A stretch of 64,000 nt of DNA. Source: Hyphococcus formosus (GTDB taxonomy: Bacteria; Pseudomonadota; Alphaproteobacteria; Caulobacterales; Parvularculaceae). Each line of letters starts with the position of its first letter. The first letter of the stretch is position 1. Both the position numbers and the translations under genes were made by a program. Shown here one piece after another: positions 17,236-26,067 of this stretch. The stretch covers positions 1,178,001 through 1,242,000 of the forward strand of contig NZ_CP157210.1 in NCBI RefSeq assembly GCF_046736345.1, read 5' to 3'. A model generated the notes under the pieces. The model was given only the letters and a program-made list of their open reading frames with translations, was not told the DNA's origin and did no database searches.

Positions 17236-20200
17236 TTAGAAGTCGTAACGAAGACCGAAGTTAATTTCCCAAACAGACGCACCAAAGATACGTGACTGTT
17301 CTGCTGGGCCATCATCAAATGACTGGAACTCATACTGGCCGCCAGAAATGATCGCGGAAACGATCTCTGCGTTGTGGCCAGAGTTGCCGAAGGTCTTCTC
17401 ACGATAGATGCCCCAATCGTCGTTGAGCAGGTTCGTGAAGTTATCGACGTCGATGATGAAGCGTAGGCGGTCACCAGAGCGAAGACCAGGAAGTTCCTGT
17501 TCAAAGCGAAGGTCAACTTTACCCCACCAATCGGATTCGAAGCTGTTACGCGGTGCAATCTGACCACGATATTCGTCGAGGCCTGTAGCCGCGAGGAACG
17601 CATTGAACCCTGCAAGGTCGAAACCACCAGCATAAGTCACCAACGGATCATCCGTCGCACCTGGGCCTGATGGGATGTACAGAAGCGAACGATCTTCTGA
17701 ACGGTCACTGTCACCAAAGAGGTTTGTGCCGCCAGCAATCGCATCACCTGAGCTAGAGCCAGATGTGTCGAATGTGTAGCTGAATGGCTTACCGCTGTTG
17801 AGCTGACCCGTTAGCGAGATACGTGTTCTGAGGTCTTTGATGAACTCATAGCCAAGATCGATACGGCCTGTGAACGCATGTGTCACACCATAGTTCGAAC
17901 GTGCAACGATTGGATTGTTGTAATCTATCGCGGCAACGTTTTCGTAGTTCGACTGTTGGGTCGAGCTTGTTCCTGGGTTCACATCTTCAGCATCGGTGTA
18001 CGCATAACCGCCGTAAATTTTCGCGGTGAAGCGGTCTTTTTCAAACTCTTTCGCGAAGAAACCAGAGATAACTTTTGTCTTTGGCTTCGTGTCAGAGTTT
18101 GTCAGCAACAAGACACCGCCATTACGGTATCCGAACTGAGAGTTGTAGATCGGACGACCATCAGGCGCAGTACCGATCACAGCGAGATCGAGGTTTTGCC
18201 AGATATTTGGGTTTTCCTGAATGTTGTAAAGGAAGTCGACACCGAAATCCCATTCATCACCAAGACCGATGGCTGAAAGGTCAGCCACATATTTCGCACC
18301 AAGTGTGAAACGCCAGATTGATGACATTGTGTAGTCAATATCAACAAGTGCTGTTGCGCCGGTACCTGCTGCGGCTGAGGTTGTAACTTCGTCCTGCATT
18401 GCAGTTGGCAGATTGAAGCCATCGAAGCCATTGATCACAGCCGGATCGCTAGAGAATGACGAACCAGGAAGGAAGCCGGTGTTCGAGAAGCTGTTCGACA
18501 ACCAAACTGAGGGGTCGCCACCAGAGAAACGACCAGCACCCGCTGTAATGTTCAGACGCTCCGTTGCATCCCAGTTCACACCAACACGTGGCTGAAGAAG
18601 TGACAAGCCGTCGAAGTTCGTATCATTTGGCAGGTTGAAGCGATCAACAACCGTTTGGTTGAATGCTGGCGCTGTATCCATTGAAATCCAGTCATAACGA
18701 AGACCAGTCGTCACCGTTACAGTGTCGCTGACTGTCCAATCGTCCTGAATATACATAGAATTCAGTGTACGTTTGAATTGGGCAGCACCGTCGAACTTAT
18801 TGTTTGTTCCTGCGTTCTGGTAGAAAATTGAATCAGGCATCTGATTTTCAAGATCGTCAATAGATGCGAATTCAACCTGACCTTCGGAGAACGGAACAAA
18901 GAGGTTGAACGCTTCATAGATGTCGCGCTCGTAGCCGGTTTTGATGAGGTGGTTACCCGCATCATATTCCGCTTTGAATTTGATGTTCCAAACATTTGAA
19001 GAAAGCGCATTACCGTGACGGAATGAGTCTGGACCAACAAAGATCGAACCGCCGCCCGGCGTAGTGATTTCGAACTGGGCGAAATCGGTGCCGTTCAATG
19101 ATTCCTGACCGGTCACGCGATCCTGATAAGAAACACGCATCTCGGTTGAGAACTGGTCTGTCCAATCAGAGAAGATACGTGCTGAATAGGCTTCGAGGTC
19201 TTCTGAACGTGCATACGCATTCGACAGTAGGCCAAGATTGCCTTGTGATGCACTTGTGTTTTGTGGAGCGATCGTATCACCGAATGTATCCTGATAAGCC
19301 AATTCAAAACGGTGATTATCGGTAATGAAACCGTTCAGCTTAACGTAGAAACGTTCGTCTTGTGTCGCGCCATTTGTAGGAACGCCAAGTGGATCGAAGC
19401 CGTATACATTGTTCATGATCGAAGTGACACGGTCAACATCAGCTTGTGTGACTTCGTCAACTTCGTTCGCGAAACCAGAACCGGCAGGGCCAGTGTTGAA
19501 GGTTTCAGAGCCTTTGAACTTCTCATAGGCAGCCGTAAAGAACAGACGGTCTTTGATGATTGGGCCAGTGATAACGGCACCATATGATTTTTCATCAGCG
19601 TCTGGCTTGTTTACGGGATCACCTTCGAGTGAATCACCGTGCATGCTCGCGAAGTTGTAATCAACGAACAGACGACCGTGGAACTCGTTACCACCAGATT
19701 TCGTAACGACGTTGACGTTACAACCGGTGAAGCCGCCATATTCAACGTCGATTGGAGCGATCTCAACAGCGACCTGCTCTGATACGTCGAATGGGAATGG
19801 AAGGCGCTGTGTTGGGTAGCCGTTATTGTTAAGGCCGAAATCGTCATTCTGACGAACACCGTCAACAGTCAGCGAGTTAAAGCGCTCGTTTGAACCAACG
19901 CAACGGATGCCGCGTTCAAATGATTCGTCGATCGTAATCCGTGGGTCGAGACGAATAACGTCTTTGATGTCGCGGTTAACAACAGGAAGGTCGGAAAGGT
20001 CAGCAACGCCGAAAACAGCAGAAGGACCAGAAGCAACTTCAGCGGCGGTGTTGCGGGTCGCAACAACAACGATCTCGTCTGAAGAAGCTGAACCGCTCAG
20101 GCGGACCACAACGTTCGTTGTATCACCCAACGAAAGGCGGATGTCTGAAATCGTTTGGTCAGCAAATGTGTCGGTGTCGACGCTAACTGAGTAGCGACCT

Positions 20201-20448
20201 GAAACTGACAGACCACGTGACGAATAAGTACCGCCAGAACCGGTAACAACCGTTGTTGAGGCACCTGTTGTTGTGTCTGTGATGGTTACGCGAGCGCCGG
20301 AAACTGGCTGGCCGTCTGGGCCAACAACTGTACCGCGGATCGCACCTGTTGTTGATTGCGCCATCGCAGGCGTTGTCACAACAGTGGCAAACGCCGTGGT
20401 AAGCGCGACCGCCGCCACACCGGCGGAGAGCGTCTTCATAAGTGTCAT
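17236..20448 (-). CDS. Large TonB-dependent receptor, Oar-like, with carboxypeptidase-regulatory N domain
   Basis: Outer-membrane active transporter of 1070 residues. It has a Sec signal peptide (cleavage near residue 30, AMAQ), a carboxypeptidase-regulatory-like beta-sandwich (about 35-110), a plug domain (about 125-250) and a 22-strand barrel that ends in the terminal Phe of the sequence RYDF. The plug has two cysteines (RCVGS and TGCNV) that could pair. Arg codons are largely CGT and Gly codons largely GGT, unlike neighbouring genes, which suggests high expression. The substrate is unknown; the Oar group is associated with protein or peptide uptake and export. The start has GGGGA seven bases upstream. 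Confidence 0.9.
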   Translation of the reverse strand: MTLMKTLSAGVAAVALTTAFATVVTTPAMAQSTTGAIRGTVVGPDGQPVSGARVTITDTTTGASTTVVTGSGGTYSSRGLSVSGRYSVSVDTDTFADQTISDIRLSLGDTTNVVVRLSGSASSDEIVVVATRNTAAEVASGPSAVFGVADLSDLPVVNRDIKDVIRLDPRITIDESFERGIRCVGSNERFNSLTVDGVRQNDDFGLNNNGYPTQRLPFPFDVSEQVAVEIAPIDVEYGGFTGCNVNVVTKSGGNEFHGRLFVDYNFASMHGDSLEGDPVNKPDADEKSYGAVITGPIIKDRLFFTAAYEKFKGSETFNTGPAGSGFANEVDEVTQADVDRVTSIMNNVYGFDPLGVPTNGATQDERFYVKLNGFITDNHRFELAYQDTFGDTIAPQNTSASQGNLGLLSNAYARSEDLEAYSARIFSDWTDQFSTEMRVSYQDRVTGQESLNGTDFAQFEITTPGGGSIFVGPDSFRHGNALSSNVWNIKFKAEYDAGNHLIKTGYERDIYEAFNLFVPFSEGQVEFASIDDLENQMPDSIFYQNAGTNNKFDGAAQFKRTLNSMYIQDDWTVSDTVTVTTGLRYDWISMDTAPAFNQTVVDRFNLPNDTNFDGLSLLQPRVGVNWDATERLNITAGAGRFSGGDPSVWLSNSFSNTGFLPGSSFSSDPAVINGFDGFNLPTAMQDEVTTSAAAGTGATALVDIDYTMSSIWRFTLGAKYVADLSAIGLGDEWDFGVDFLYNIQENPNIWQNLDLAVIGTAPDGRPIYNSQFGYRNGGVLLLTNSDTKPKTKVISGFFAKEFEKDRFTAKIYGGYAYTDAEDVNPGTSSTQQSNYENVAAIDYNNPIVARSNYGVTHAFTGRIDLGYEFIKDLRTRISLTGQLNSGKPFSYTFDTSGSSSGDAIAGGTNLFGDSDRSEDRSLLYIPSGPGATDDPLVTYAGGFDLAGFNAFLAATGLDEYRGQIAPRNSFESDWWGKVDLRFEQELPGLRSGDRLRFIIDVDNFTNLLNDDWGIYREKTFGNSGHNAEIVSAIISGGQYEFQSFDDGPAEQSRIFGASVWEINFGLRYDF

Positions 20449-20664
20449 ATTGGTATCCCCAAGCTGATCTGGATGACCGCATTACCTTGTGCATTGCGGT
20501 ATACGCGACAGCCATTAGGTAAATTAGATGACAGTCCCGTGACAATGGCGTGAGGTGAAGGTGAATTTTAAACGCCGGGATTCGAATTTTAAATTATGGC
20601 GTCCAATGGGGATAAAAAATTGTGCATTCACAGCATGTTAGAGAGCACTATAAATTGCCGGGGC

Positions 20665-20690
20665 TTGTTATCGCCGTTATGCGATAACAA
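20665..20690. repeat. AT-rich inverted repeat between argS and the TonB receptor gene
   Basis: Perfect 10-bp arms (20665-20674 and 20681-20690) around a 6-base centre. It is 44 bp past the argS end when read on the minus strand and about 220 bp upstream of the receptor start. No T run follows, so either an argS 3' hairpin or an operator is possible. Confidence 0.6.
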
Positions 20691-20733
20691 TATTCTCTAT
20701 ACTGTGTGTGGAATGTGCAACAGGTCCATACGC

Positions 20734-22497
20734 CTACATTCGCTCTGGCGCGTCGAGCCCCAATAGCGAAAGGACAAGATCAAGTTGTCCGCCAGTAATT
20801 GACGCAAGACCGAGTCGCGATGCCCGCTTCTCCGGGTCTGCTTCATCGACCATCCGGCAGGATGCGTAGAACTTCGAAAATGCCTGCGCGAGGGAAAAGG
20901 CATGATCGCATAATATATGCGGCATACGCTTTTCGTATGTTTCGCGCAGTACATCGGCAAAATTCAAAAGAACAAGCGCGAGGTCGCGTTCCGCGTCTTC
21001 GGTTATTTTTATTGCGCCGGGGGCACCCGCTTTCGCGCTCTTTGCTTTTTCAAGCACCGACCGCACGCGGACGCTGGCATAGAGCAAATAAGGCCCGGTT
21101 TTTCCTTCGAACGCCATGAACCGGTCGAGATCGAAAATGTAATCGCTCGTGCGCGGGTTAGAAAGGTCCGCAAATTTAAGCGCGGCGACGCCGACCTGAC
21201 GCGCGATCTCGTTTTTTTCCGCCTCGCCATAGCCTTCGGCAAGACCGTTCTCTTTAAGGCGTTCAAGCGCGCGTTCAGTCACCATATCAATAAAGTGACG
21301 AAGTTTTAGCGTACCGCCTTCGCGTGTTTTAAAGGGCTTGCCGTCTTTCCCATTCATGGTTCCGAACCACAAATGTTCAAGCTGCTCTTCGGGATAATAT
21401 CCCGCCTGCTCTACGGCGCGGAAAACCTGTTCGAAATGCAAACGCTGCCGCGCGTCCACAACGTAAAGAATTCTATCCGGATCAAGCGTACGTTTGCGGT
21501 CAACGATGGTTGCCACGTCAGTTGCGTGATAGCCGACCGCTCCTTGTGAATTCACAAAGATGATCGGCGGCATTTCCTTTTTGTCGCTCTCGCGCGCAAC
21601 ACGGATGATCTGCGCGCCGTCCGATTCCTCGATGACCTTTCGTGCCTTGAGGTCTTCGGTGAGTTCAGGGATCAGCGGGTCTGCATCCGCCTCGCCCTTC
21701 CAAAGATCAAACTCGACATCGAGATCGGCGTAGTCTTTCTTCATGGCAGCGACGGAAAGATCGACGAAATGCTTCCAGAGCGCACGATAACCGGGACGGC
21801 CATCTTGCAATTCCTTGGTCGCTTTTCGCGCGAGATCGGCCCGCGCCGGATCCGCTTTCGATGCAGCCGAAGCGACCGGATACATTTCTTCTAAGTCTTT
21901 AAGGCTGATCGGCGGTTCGTCGGGATAGGGCCCCGATTGCGCAGCATCAAAATAAACGAGATCTGGCTGGCGCAGTTTCAACTCGGAAATGAGCTGCCCC
22001 ATTTGCAGACCCCAATCGCCAAGATGCACATCCCCCGTGACCTCGTCACCGGAAAAACGCAAAATCCGCTTCAGGCTCTCGCCAATAATCGCTGCTCGCA
22101 AATGCCCGACATGAAGCGGTTTTGCGACATTCGGCCCACCATAATCGATGACGATTTTTTCCGGCGTTTCATGAAGCCAGCCGCCATAGCGCGCGCCATC
22201 ATTTGCCGCGTCGACCTGCGCGGACAGAAATGCGTCAGAGAGCTTGAGATTGATGAATCCCGGGCCAGCGACGCTGACCTCGCTGAATTCAGCAGTATCA
22301 GCAAGACGATCGGCTATCGCCTGGGCGATTTCGCGCGGGTTCTTTTTCGCGACTTTAGCGGCGGGCAACGCGCCATTACATTGAAACTGCGCAAGATCTG
22401 GCCGGTCGGCGGTTTTTACTGCGCCAAGTCCACGATCAAGCCCCTCGGCGGCGAATGCGTCGCCGACGATTGCTGATAGGTCGTCTTTTAAGGTCAT
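20734..22497 (-). CDS. argS: Arginyl-tRNA synthetase
   Basis: Class I aminoacyl-tRNA synthetase charging tRNA-Arg. The 587-residue protein has the N-terminal Arg-tRNA-binding additional domain, the HIGH-type motif HVGH in KPLHVGHLRAAIIGE (near residue 122), a degenerate KMSK region around NGKDGKPFKTREGG, and the C-terminal anticodon-binding DALR domain. The start overlaps the stop of the upstream lipoprotein gene by 4 bp (shared ATGA), so it is translationally coupled. Confidence 0.96.
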   Translation of the reverse strand: MTLKDDLSAIVGDAFAAEGLDRGLGAVKTADRPDLAQFQCNGALPAAKVAKKNPREIAQAIADRLADTAEFSEVSVAGPGFINLKLSDAFLSAQVDAANDGARYGGWLHETPEKIVIDYGGPNVAKPLHVGHLRAAIIGESLKRILRFSGDEVTGDVHLGDWGLQMGQLISELKLRQPDLVYFDAAQSGPYPDEPPISLKDLEEMYPVASAASKADPARADLARKATKELQDGRPGYRALWKHFVDLSVAAMKKDYADLDVEFDLWKGEADADPLIPELTEDLKARKVIEESDGAQIIRVARESDKKEMPPIIFVNSQGAVGYHATDVATIVDRKRTLDPDRILYVVDARQRLHFEQVFRAVEQAGYYPEEQLEHLWFGTMNGKDGKPFKTREGGTLKLRHFIDMVTERALERLKENGLAEGYGEAEKNEIARQVGVAALKFADLSNPRTSDYIFDLDRFMAFEGKTGPYLLYASVRVRSVLEKAKSAKAGAPGAIKITEDAERDLALVLLNFADVLRETYEKRMPHILCDHAFSLAQAFSKFYASCRMVDEADPEKRASRLGLASITGGQLDLVLSLLGLDAPERM

Positions 22498-23048
22498 TTG
22501 AGATCTGGGAATTTCAGGCTTTTGCCGGACCGGTTAAAGATCGCCTGTTTGGGCGTTACATTAAATCCGACAATAATTTCAAAGTTCACGCCGGAAACTT
22601 CTTCGTCGCGGCGCGGAATGGTAATTTTATCGATATCAACACGTTCAACGGCCACCGGACGGTCATTGCTGAACTTGATTGGCACCTCAAATTCTTTTTT
22701 CGCAATAACTTCAATGTCTTTGCGGGTGACCGCCACAAAATAGCTGAACACTTTTTCCGCTTCTTGACCCTTCGGCCCCTTGCCAAAAGCGAAGTCGAGC
22801 GAAATCTCGGCATCAATCGGCTTGTCGCCAAAATATCGGCAGGTCGTCGTGACATCCACGATTTCACCAGAATACGCGACGTTTTCAGCAGTTTCTTCAC
22901 CTTCGAAGTCGATAAATCGGGCGGCCTCCTTGAGGACAACGATATTGGGACAAGGCGCAGGATTGGCTTCGCGGGCCTTTTTCGTGTTGCTGGAACAACC
23001 CGCGATGGAGACTGCGGCGATAAGCGCTACGGCGAGGAGTTTGTTCAT
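22494..23048 (-). CDS. Lipoprotein of unknown function upstream of argS
   Basis: A 184-residue protein with a lipoprotein signal (lipobox IAGC, Cys near 18) followed by a mostly beta-type soluble domain with two cysteines (about 33 and 69). I do not recognise the family. It is co-transcribed with argS with a 4-bp overlap; the coupling probably reflects transcription and not a shared role. Confidence 0.75.
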   Translation of the reverse strand: MNKLLAVALIAAVSIAGCSSNTKKAREANPAPCPNIVVLKEAARFIDFEGEETAENVAYSGEIVDVTTTCRYFGDKPIDAEISLDFAFGKGPKGQEAEKVFSYFVAVTRKDIEVIAKKEFEVPIKFSNDRPVAVERVDIDKITIPRRDEEVSGVNFEIIVGFNVTPKQAIFNRSGKSLKFPDLK

Positions 23049-23241
23049 CGAACTGAACCCTTATATCTGAACATGAAATCGCCTTGAGCTCGCCCCAAGG
23101 TCACCCCTGGGTCGCCGCGCCGGCGCCCCGTTGACAGGGCAACTTCTCGTAGCGCCTCACTGCCGATGGTGCAACGCCTCTTGTGAAGGCAATCAGGCCG
23201 AAGATGACTTAAGGACCGAATTAGAAGAAAGACCCGGAAGG

Positions 23242-24240
23242 ATGCGCACAGAAATTACCGTGCCCACGCAAATGCCAAAAGGCCACACAAAATCACGCGC
23301 TAAGCCCCAAATCACTGTGCGCATGGCGTCTCCGCGCGGCTTCTGCGCCGGTGTTGAACGGGCCATCAAGACCGTTGAAGAAACTTTATCGATTTATGGC
23401 GCGCCGGTTTATGTGCGCCACGAAATTGTTCACAACGCCCATGTAGTAGCCCGGCTTTCGGCCATGGGCGCTGTGTTTGTCGAATCAATTGACGAAGCGC
23501 CTGATGATCGCCCAATCGTTTTCTCGGCGCACGGGGCACCCCAATCGGCCCATGCGGCAGCGGAGGCGCGAAACCTCGTTAAGATCGATGCCACCTGTCC
23601 GCTTGTTTTAAAAGTTCACACCCAAGCGAAAAGACATGTTGCGGCGGGGCGTCAGGTCCTGTTGATCGGCCACGCCAATCATCCCGAAGTCGTCGGCACG
23701 ATGGGTCAGGCGGACGATGGCGAGATTTTGTTGGTCCAAACAATCGAAGAAGCCAACACAATTGCCGTTAAGGATGAACGCGCCCTCGCCTATGCGACCC
23801 AGACCACCCTTTCGGTGGACGATACGGCCGGGATCATCGCGGCGCTCAAGAAACGCTTTCCCGATATCGCAGGCCCCGCGAAAGAAGATATTTGCTACGC
23901 GACCTCCAACCGGCAGAAAGCGGTCAAAACCGCAGCGCCGGGAGCGGACCTTTTTATCGTTATCGGCTCGCCCACATCGTCAAATTCGGTACGCCTTGTC
24001 GAGACCGCGAAAGCCGCTGGCGCGCGCGACGCGATTCTTGTTGAAGATGCAGATCAATTCGATTGGAGCATTCTCGAAGGCGTCTCAACGATCGGCATGA
24101 GCGCAGGGGCATCCGCCCCTGAACATCTTGTCGAAGCGTTTCTGACGGCCCTTGCGAACAGACGCACGCTCGACATCAAGACGATTGAAACCGCGAAAGA
24201 AAACGTTGTTTTCAACACGCCGCTACGGTTGGCGAGTTAA
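23242..24240 (+). CDS. ispH: 4-hydroxy-3-methylbut-2-enyl diphosphate reductase
   Basis: Iron-sulfur enzyme making IPP and DMAPP, the last step of the MEP isoprenoid pathway. The three cluster cysteines are present: RGFCAGV, DATCPLV and DICYATSNRQ. The product of about 332 residues fits the family. The start is uncertain: I use the ATG at 23242, but its GGAAGG is almost adjacent; ATG at 23272 is the next option, and a TTG at 23131 gives a long unmatched extension. The conserved core begins at ITVRMASPRGFCAG in all cases. Confidence 0.93.
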   Translation: MRTEITVPTQMPKGHTKSRAKPQITVRMASPRGFCAGVERAIKTVEETLSIYGAPVYVRHEIVHNAHVVARLSAMGAVFVESIDEAPDDRPIVFSAHGAPQSAHAAAEARNLVKIDATCPLVLKVHTQAKRHVAAGRQVLLIGHANHPEVVGTMGQADDGEILLVQTIEEANTIAVKDERALAYATQTTLSVDDTAGIIAALKKRFPDIAGPAKEDICYATSNRQKAVKTAAPGADLFIVIGSPTSSNSVRLVETAKAAGARDAILVEDADQFDWSILEGVSTIGMSAGASAPEHLVEAFLTALANRRTLDIKTIETAKENVVFNTPLRLAS

Positions 24241-24326
24241 ACTGTTTTTCCTCAAATGGCTGACGCTTGCTTGCGTTATCAAGTGACGCAGCTTTATGTC
24301 ATGCCGCAAAGATTGACGGAAAAACC

Positions 24327-24755
24327 ATGATCGAAATTTATACTGACGGTGCCTGTCTTGGAAATCCCGGTCCCGGCGGCTGGGGCGTTCTAATCATCAA
24401 TGGCGAAGAACACATTGAGATGAATGGCGGCGAAGCCGAAACCACAAATAATCGTATGGAATTATTGGCCGCTATTCGCGCGCTCGAAGCCACAGCGGAT
24501 GCGCCGACTGTTATTCTGCATACAGATAGCCAGTATGTGAAAAATGGCATCAATAGCTGGATACATAACTGGAAGCGCAATGGCTGGAAAACCGCCTCGC
24601 GTAAGCCCGTCAAAAATAAAGATCTATGGGAAGCGCTGGATACGCAAATTACCGGGCGCGATATAGAATGGCGCTGGGTCAAGGGCCATGCAGGCGATCC
24701 GGGCAATGAACGCGCCGACGAATTAGCGAGCACGGCGGCGCAGGCATATGCCTGA
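24327..24755 (+). CDS. rnhA: Ribonuclease HI
   Basis: Degrades the RNA strand of RNA-DNA hybrids. The 142-residue product has the catalytic residues: Asp in YTDGACLGNPGPGGWG (residues 5-20), Glu in NNRMELLAAI, Asp in HTDSQYV, and the later His/Asp block KGHAGDPGNERAD. The ATG at 24327 is right before the first beta strand; an upstream in-frame ATG adds 20 unmatched residues. It follows ispH by 86 bp. In many alphaproteobacteria thrB lies between ispH and rnhA; it is missing here. Confidence 0.96.
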   Translation: MIEIYTDGACLGNPGPGGWGVLIINGEEHIEMNGGEAETTNNRMELLAAIRALEATADAPTVILHTDSQYVKNGINSWIHNWKRNGWKTASRKPVKNKDLWEALDTQITGRDIEWRWVKGHAGDPGNERADELASTAAQAYA

Positions 24756-24777
24756 CACCGCCGATTGATTTCCTAGT

Positions 24778-25260
24778 TTAGAGCTGGCCGAGCATATGTT
24801 CGGCACTTGAAACGTCGAAAGCACCCGGCTCTTCGACATTCAATTCTTTCACTGCGCCATCTTCGATAATCATTGAAAAGCGCTGTGAACGCTCGCCCAT
24901 ACCAAAGCCTTTACCATCCATCACAAGGCCGAGCGCGCGTGCGAAATCACCATTTCCGTCTGCGAGCATTTCGACTTTTTCGCCGGCATTCTGGTCGTCT
25001 GCCCAAGCCTGCATGACGAATGCATCGTTGACTGACATACAGACAATTTTGTCGACGCCTTTTGCTTTGAACTCGTCTGCCTTTTCAACGAACCCAGGAA
25101 GGTGTTTTGCTGAACATGTTGGCGTAAACGCACCGGGTACGGAAAATAGTGCAACTTTCCCAGAACCGAGAAGGTCGCCCGTCTGTGCTGCCTGTGGCCC
25201 TTCAGCGGTCGCAAGCATTACTTTTTCATTCGGAATTTTGTCGCCTTTAGAAATCGCCAT
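24778..25260 (-). CDS. Peroxiredoxin (Prx5-like)
   Basis: Thiol peroxidase reducing hydrogen peroxide and organic peroxides. The 160-residue protein has the peroxidatic Cys in GAFTPTCSAKHLPGF (near residue 48) and the Prx5 pattern; a second cysteine occurs in the KIVCMSVND block. The ATG at 25260 has AAAGGAG seven bases upstream. The gene is divergent from yqgE. Confidence 0.92.
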   Translation of the reverse strand: MAISKGDKIPNEKVMLATAEGPQAAQTGDLLGSGKVALFSVPGAFTPTCSAKHLPGFVEKADEFKAKGVDKIVCMSVNDAFVMQAWADDQNAGEKVEMLADGNGDFARALGLVMDGKGFGMGERSQRFSMIIEDGAVKELNVEEPGAFDVSSAEHMLGQL

Positions 25261-25400
25261 TTGGGTATCTCCTTTAATTTCCGTCCCCAATATTCGCTGA
25301 GGCCGGCCCAGTGGAATATGCGTTTATCTAAGGCGCTCAGACGCTTGCGTCCACCAGCAATTGTTTCCCTTGCATCATCATGCCGTGAACCTTATTTTTC

Positions 25401-26048
25401 ATGGGTATGAGCGATTTTCTCGAAGATACAGGCCCAGACGACGCGGCCCCGGCTGCACAGGACTTTCTAGTCGGTAAAATGCTGATCGCGATGCCCAGCA
25501 TGGGCGATCCGCGCTTTGACCGCGCCGTGATATTTATGTGCGCCCATGACGAAGAACATGCTATGGGCGTCATTGTGAACAAGCCGCTCGACGATGTTGA
25601 GCTATCTGAGCTTCTCCAACAGCTCGAAATCCCGCCGCAGGAAAACGCTGATGAAACGCCGGTCTTTTTTGGCGGACCAGTGCAAACGGAACGCGGGCTC
25701 GTTTTACATACGCTTGATTATCACCTCGATGGCACATTGCCGCTCAATGACAAAATCGGCCTCACGGCCAGCCGTGATATTCTCATCGATATCGCAGGCT
25801 CTTCACCAAAACGGCCCCCGCCCCGCCGTTTTCTTTTGGCCATCGGTCATGCCGGTTGGGGACCGGGGCAACTCGAAGAAGAGATTGCAATGAATGCCTG
25901 GGCACATTGCGAGCCGGATGAACAAATTATTTTCGACGGCATGAACGAAGCCTTGTGGAAGCGTGCGCTTTCCAAGCTGGGTGTCACGAGCGCAATGCTG
26001 TCCCCTGAATGGGCAACGGCCCGCCGAGATGACGGGCCGCTTAACTGA
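25401..26048 (+). CDS. YqgE/AlgH family protein (UPF0301)
   Basis: A 215-residue protein of the conserved UPF0301 family, cytoplasmic, function not settled (AlgH is tied to alginate regulation in Pseudomonas). Family blocks seen: FLVGKMLIAMPSMGDPRFDRAVI (residues 23-45 region), MGVIVNKPL, FFGGPVQTERGLVLH and the GHAGWGPGQLEEEI block. Starts at 25401 or two codons later are both possible. It converges on the EAL gene, 19 bp apart. Confidence 0.9.
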   Translation: MGMSDFLEDTGPDDAAPAAQDFLVGKMLIAMPSMGDPRFDRAVIFMCAHDEEHAMGVIVNKPLDDVELSELLQQLEIPPQENADETPVFFGGPVQTERGLVLHTLDYHLDGTLPLNDKIGLTASRDILIDIAGSSPKRPPPRRFLLAIGHAGWGPGQLEEEIAMNAWAHCEPDEQIIFDGMNEALWKRALSKLGVTSAMLSPEWATARRDDGPLN

Positions 26049-26067
26049 CAATCTGATTTTTCGCTAA

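Noticed and set aside
23131..23136. TTGACA as an ispH promoter -35
   Set aside because: No acceptable -10 lies 16-18 bp downstream. The match may be chance.
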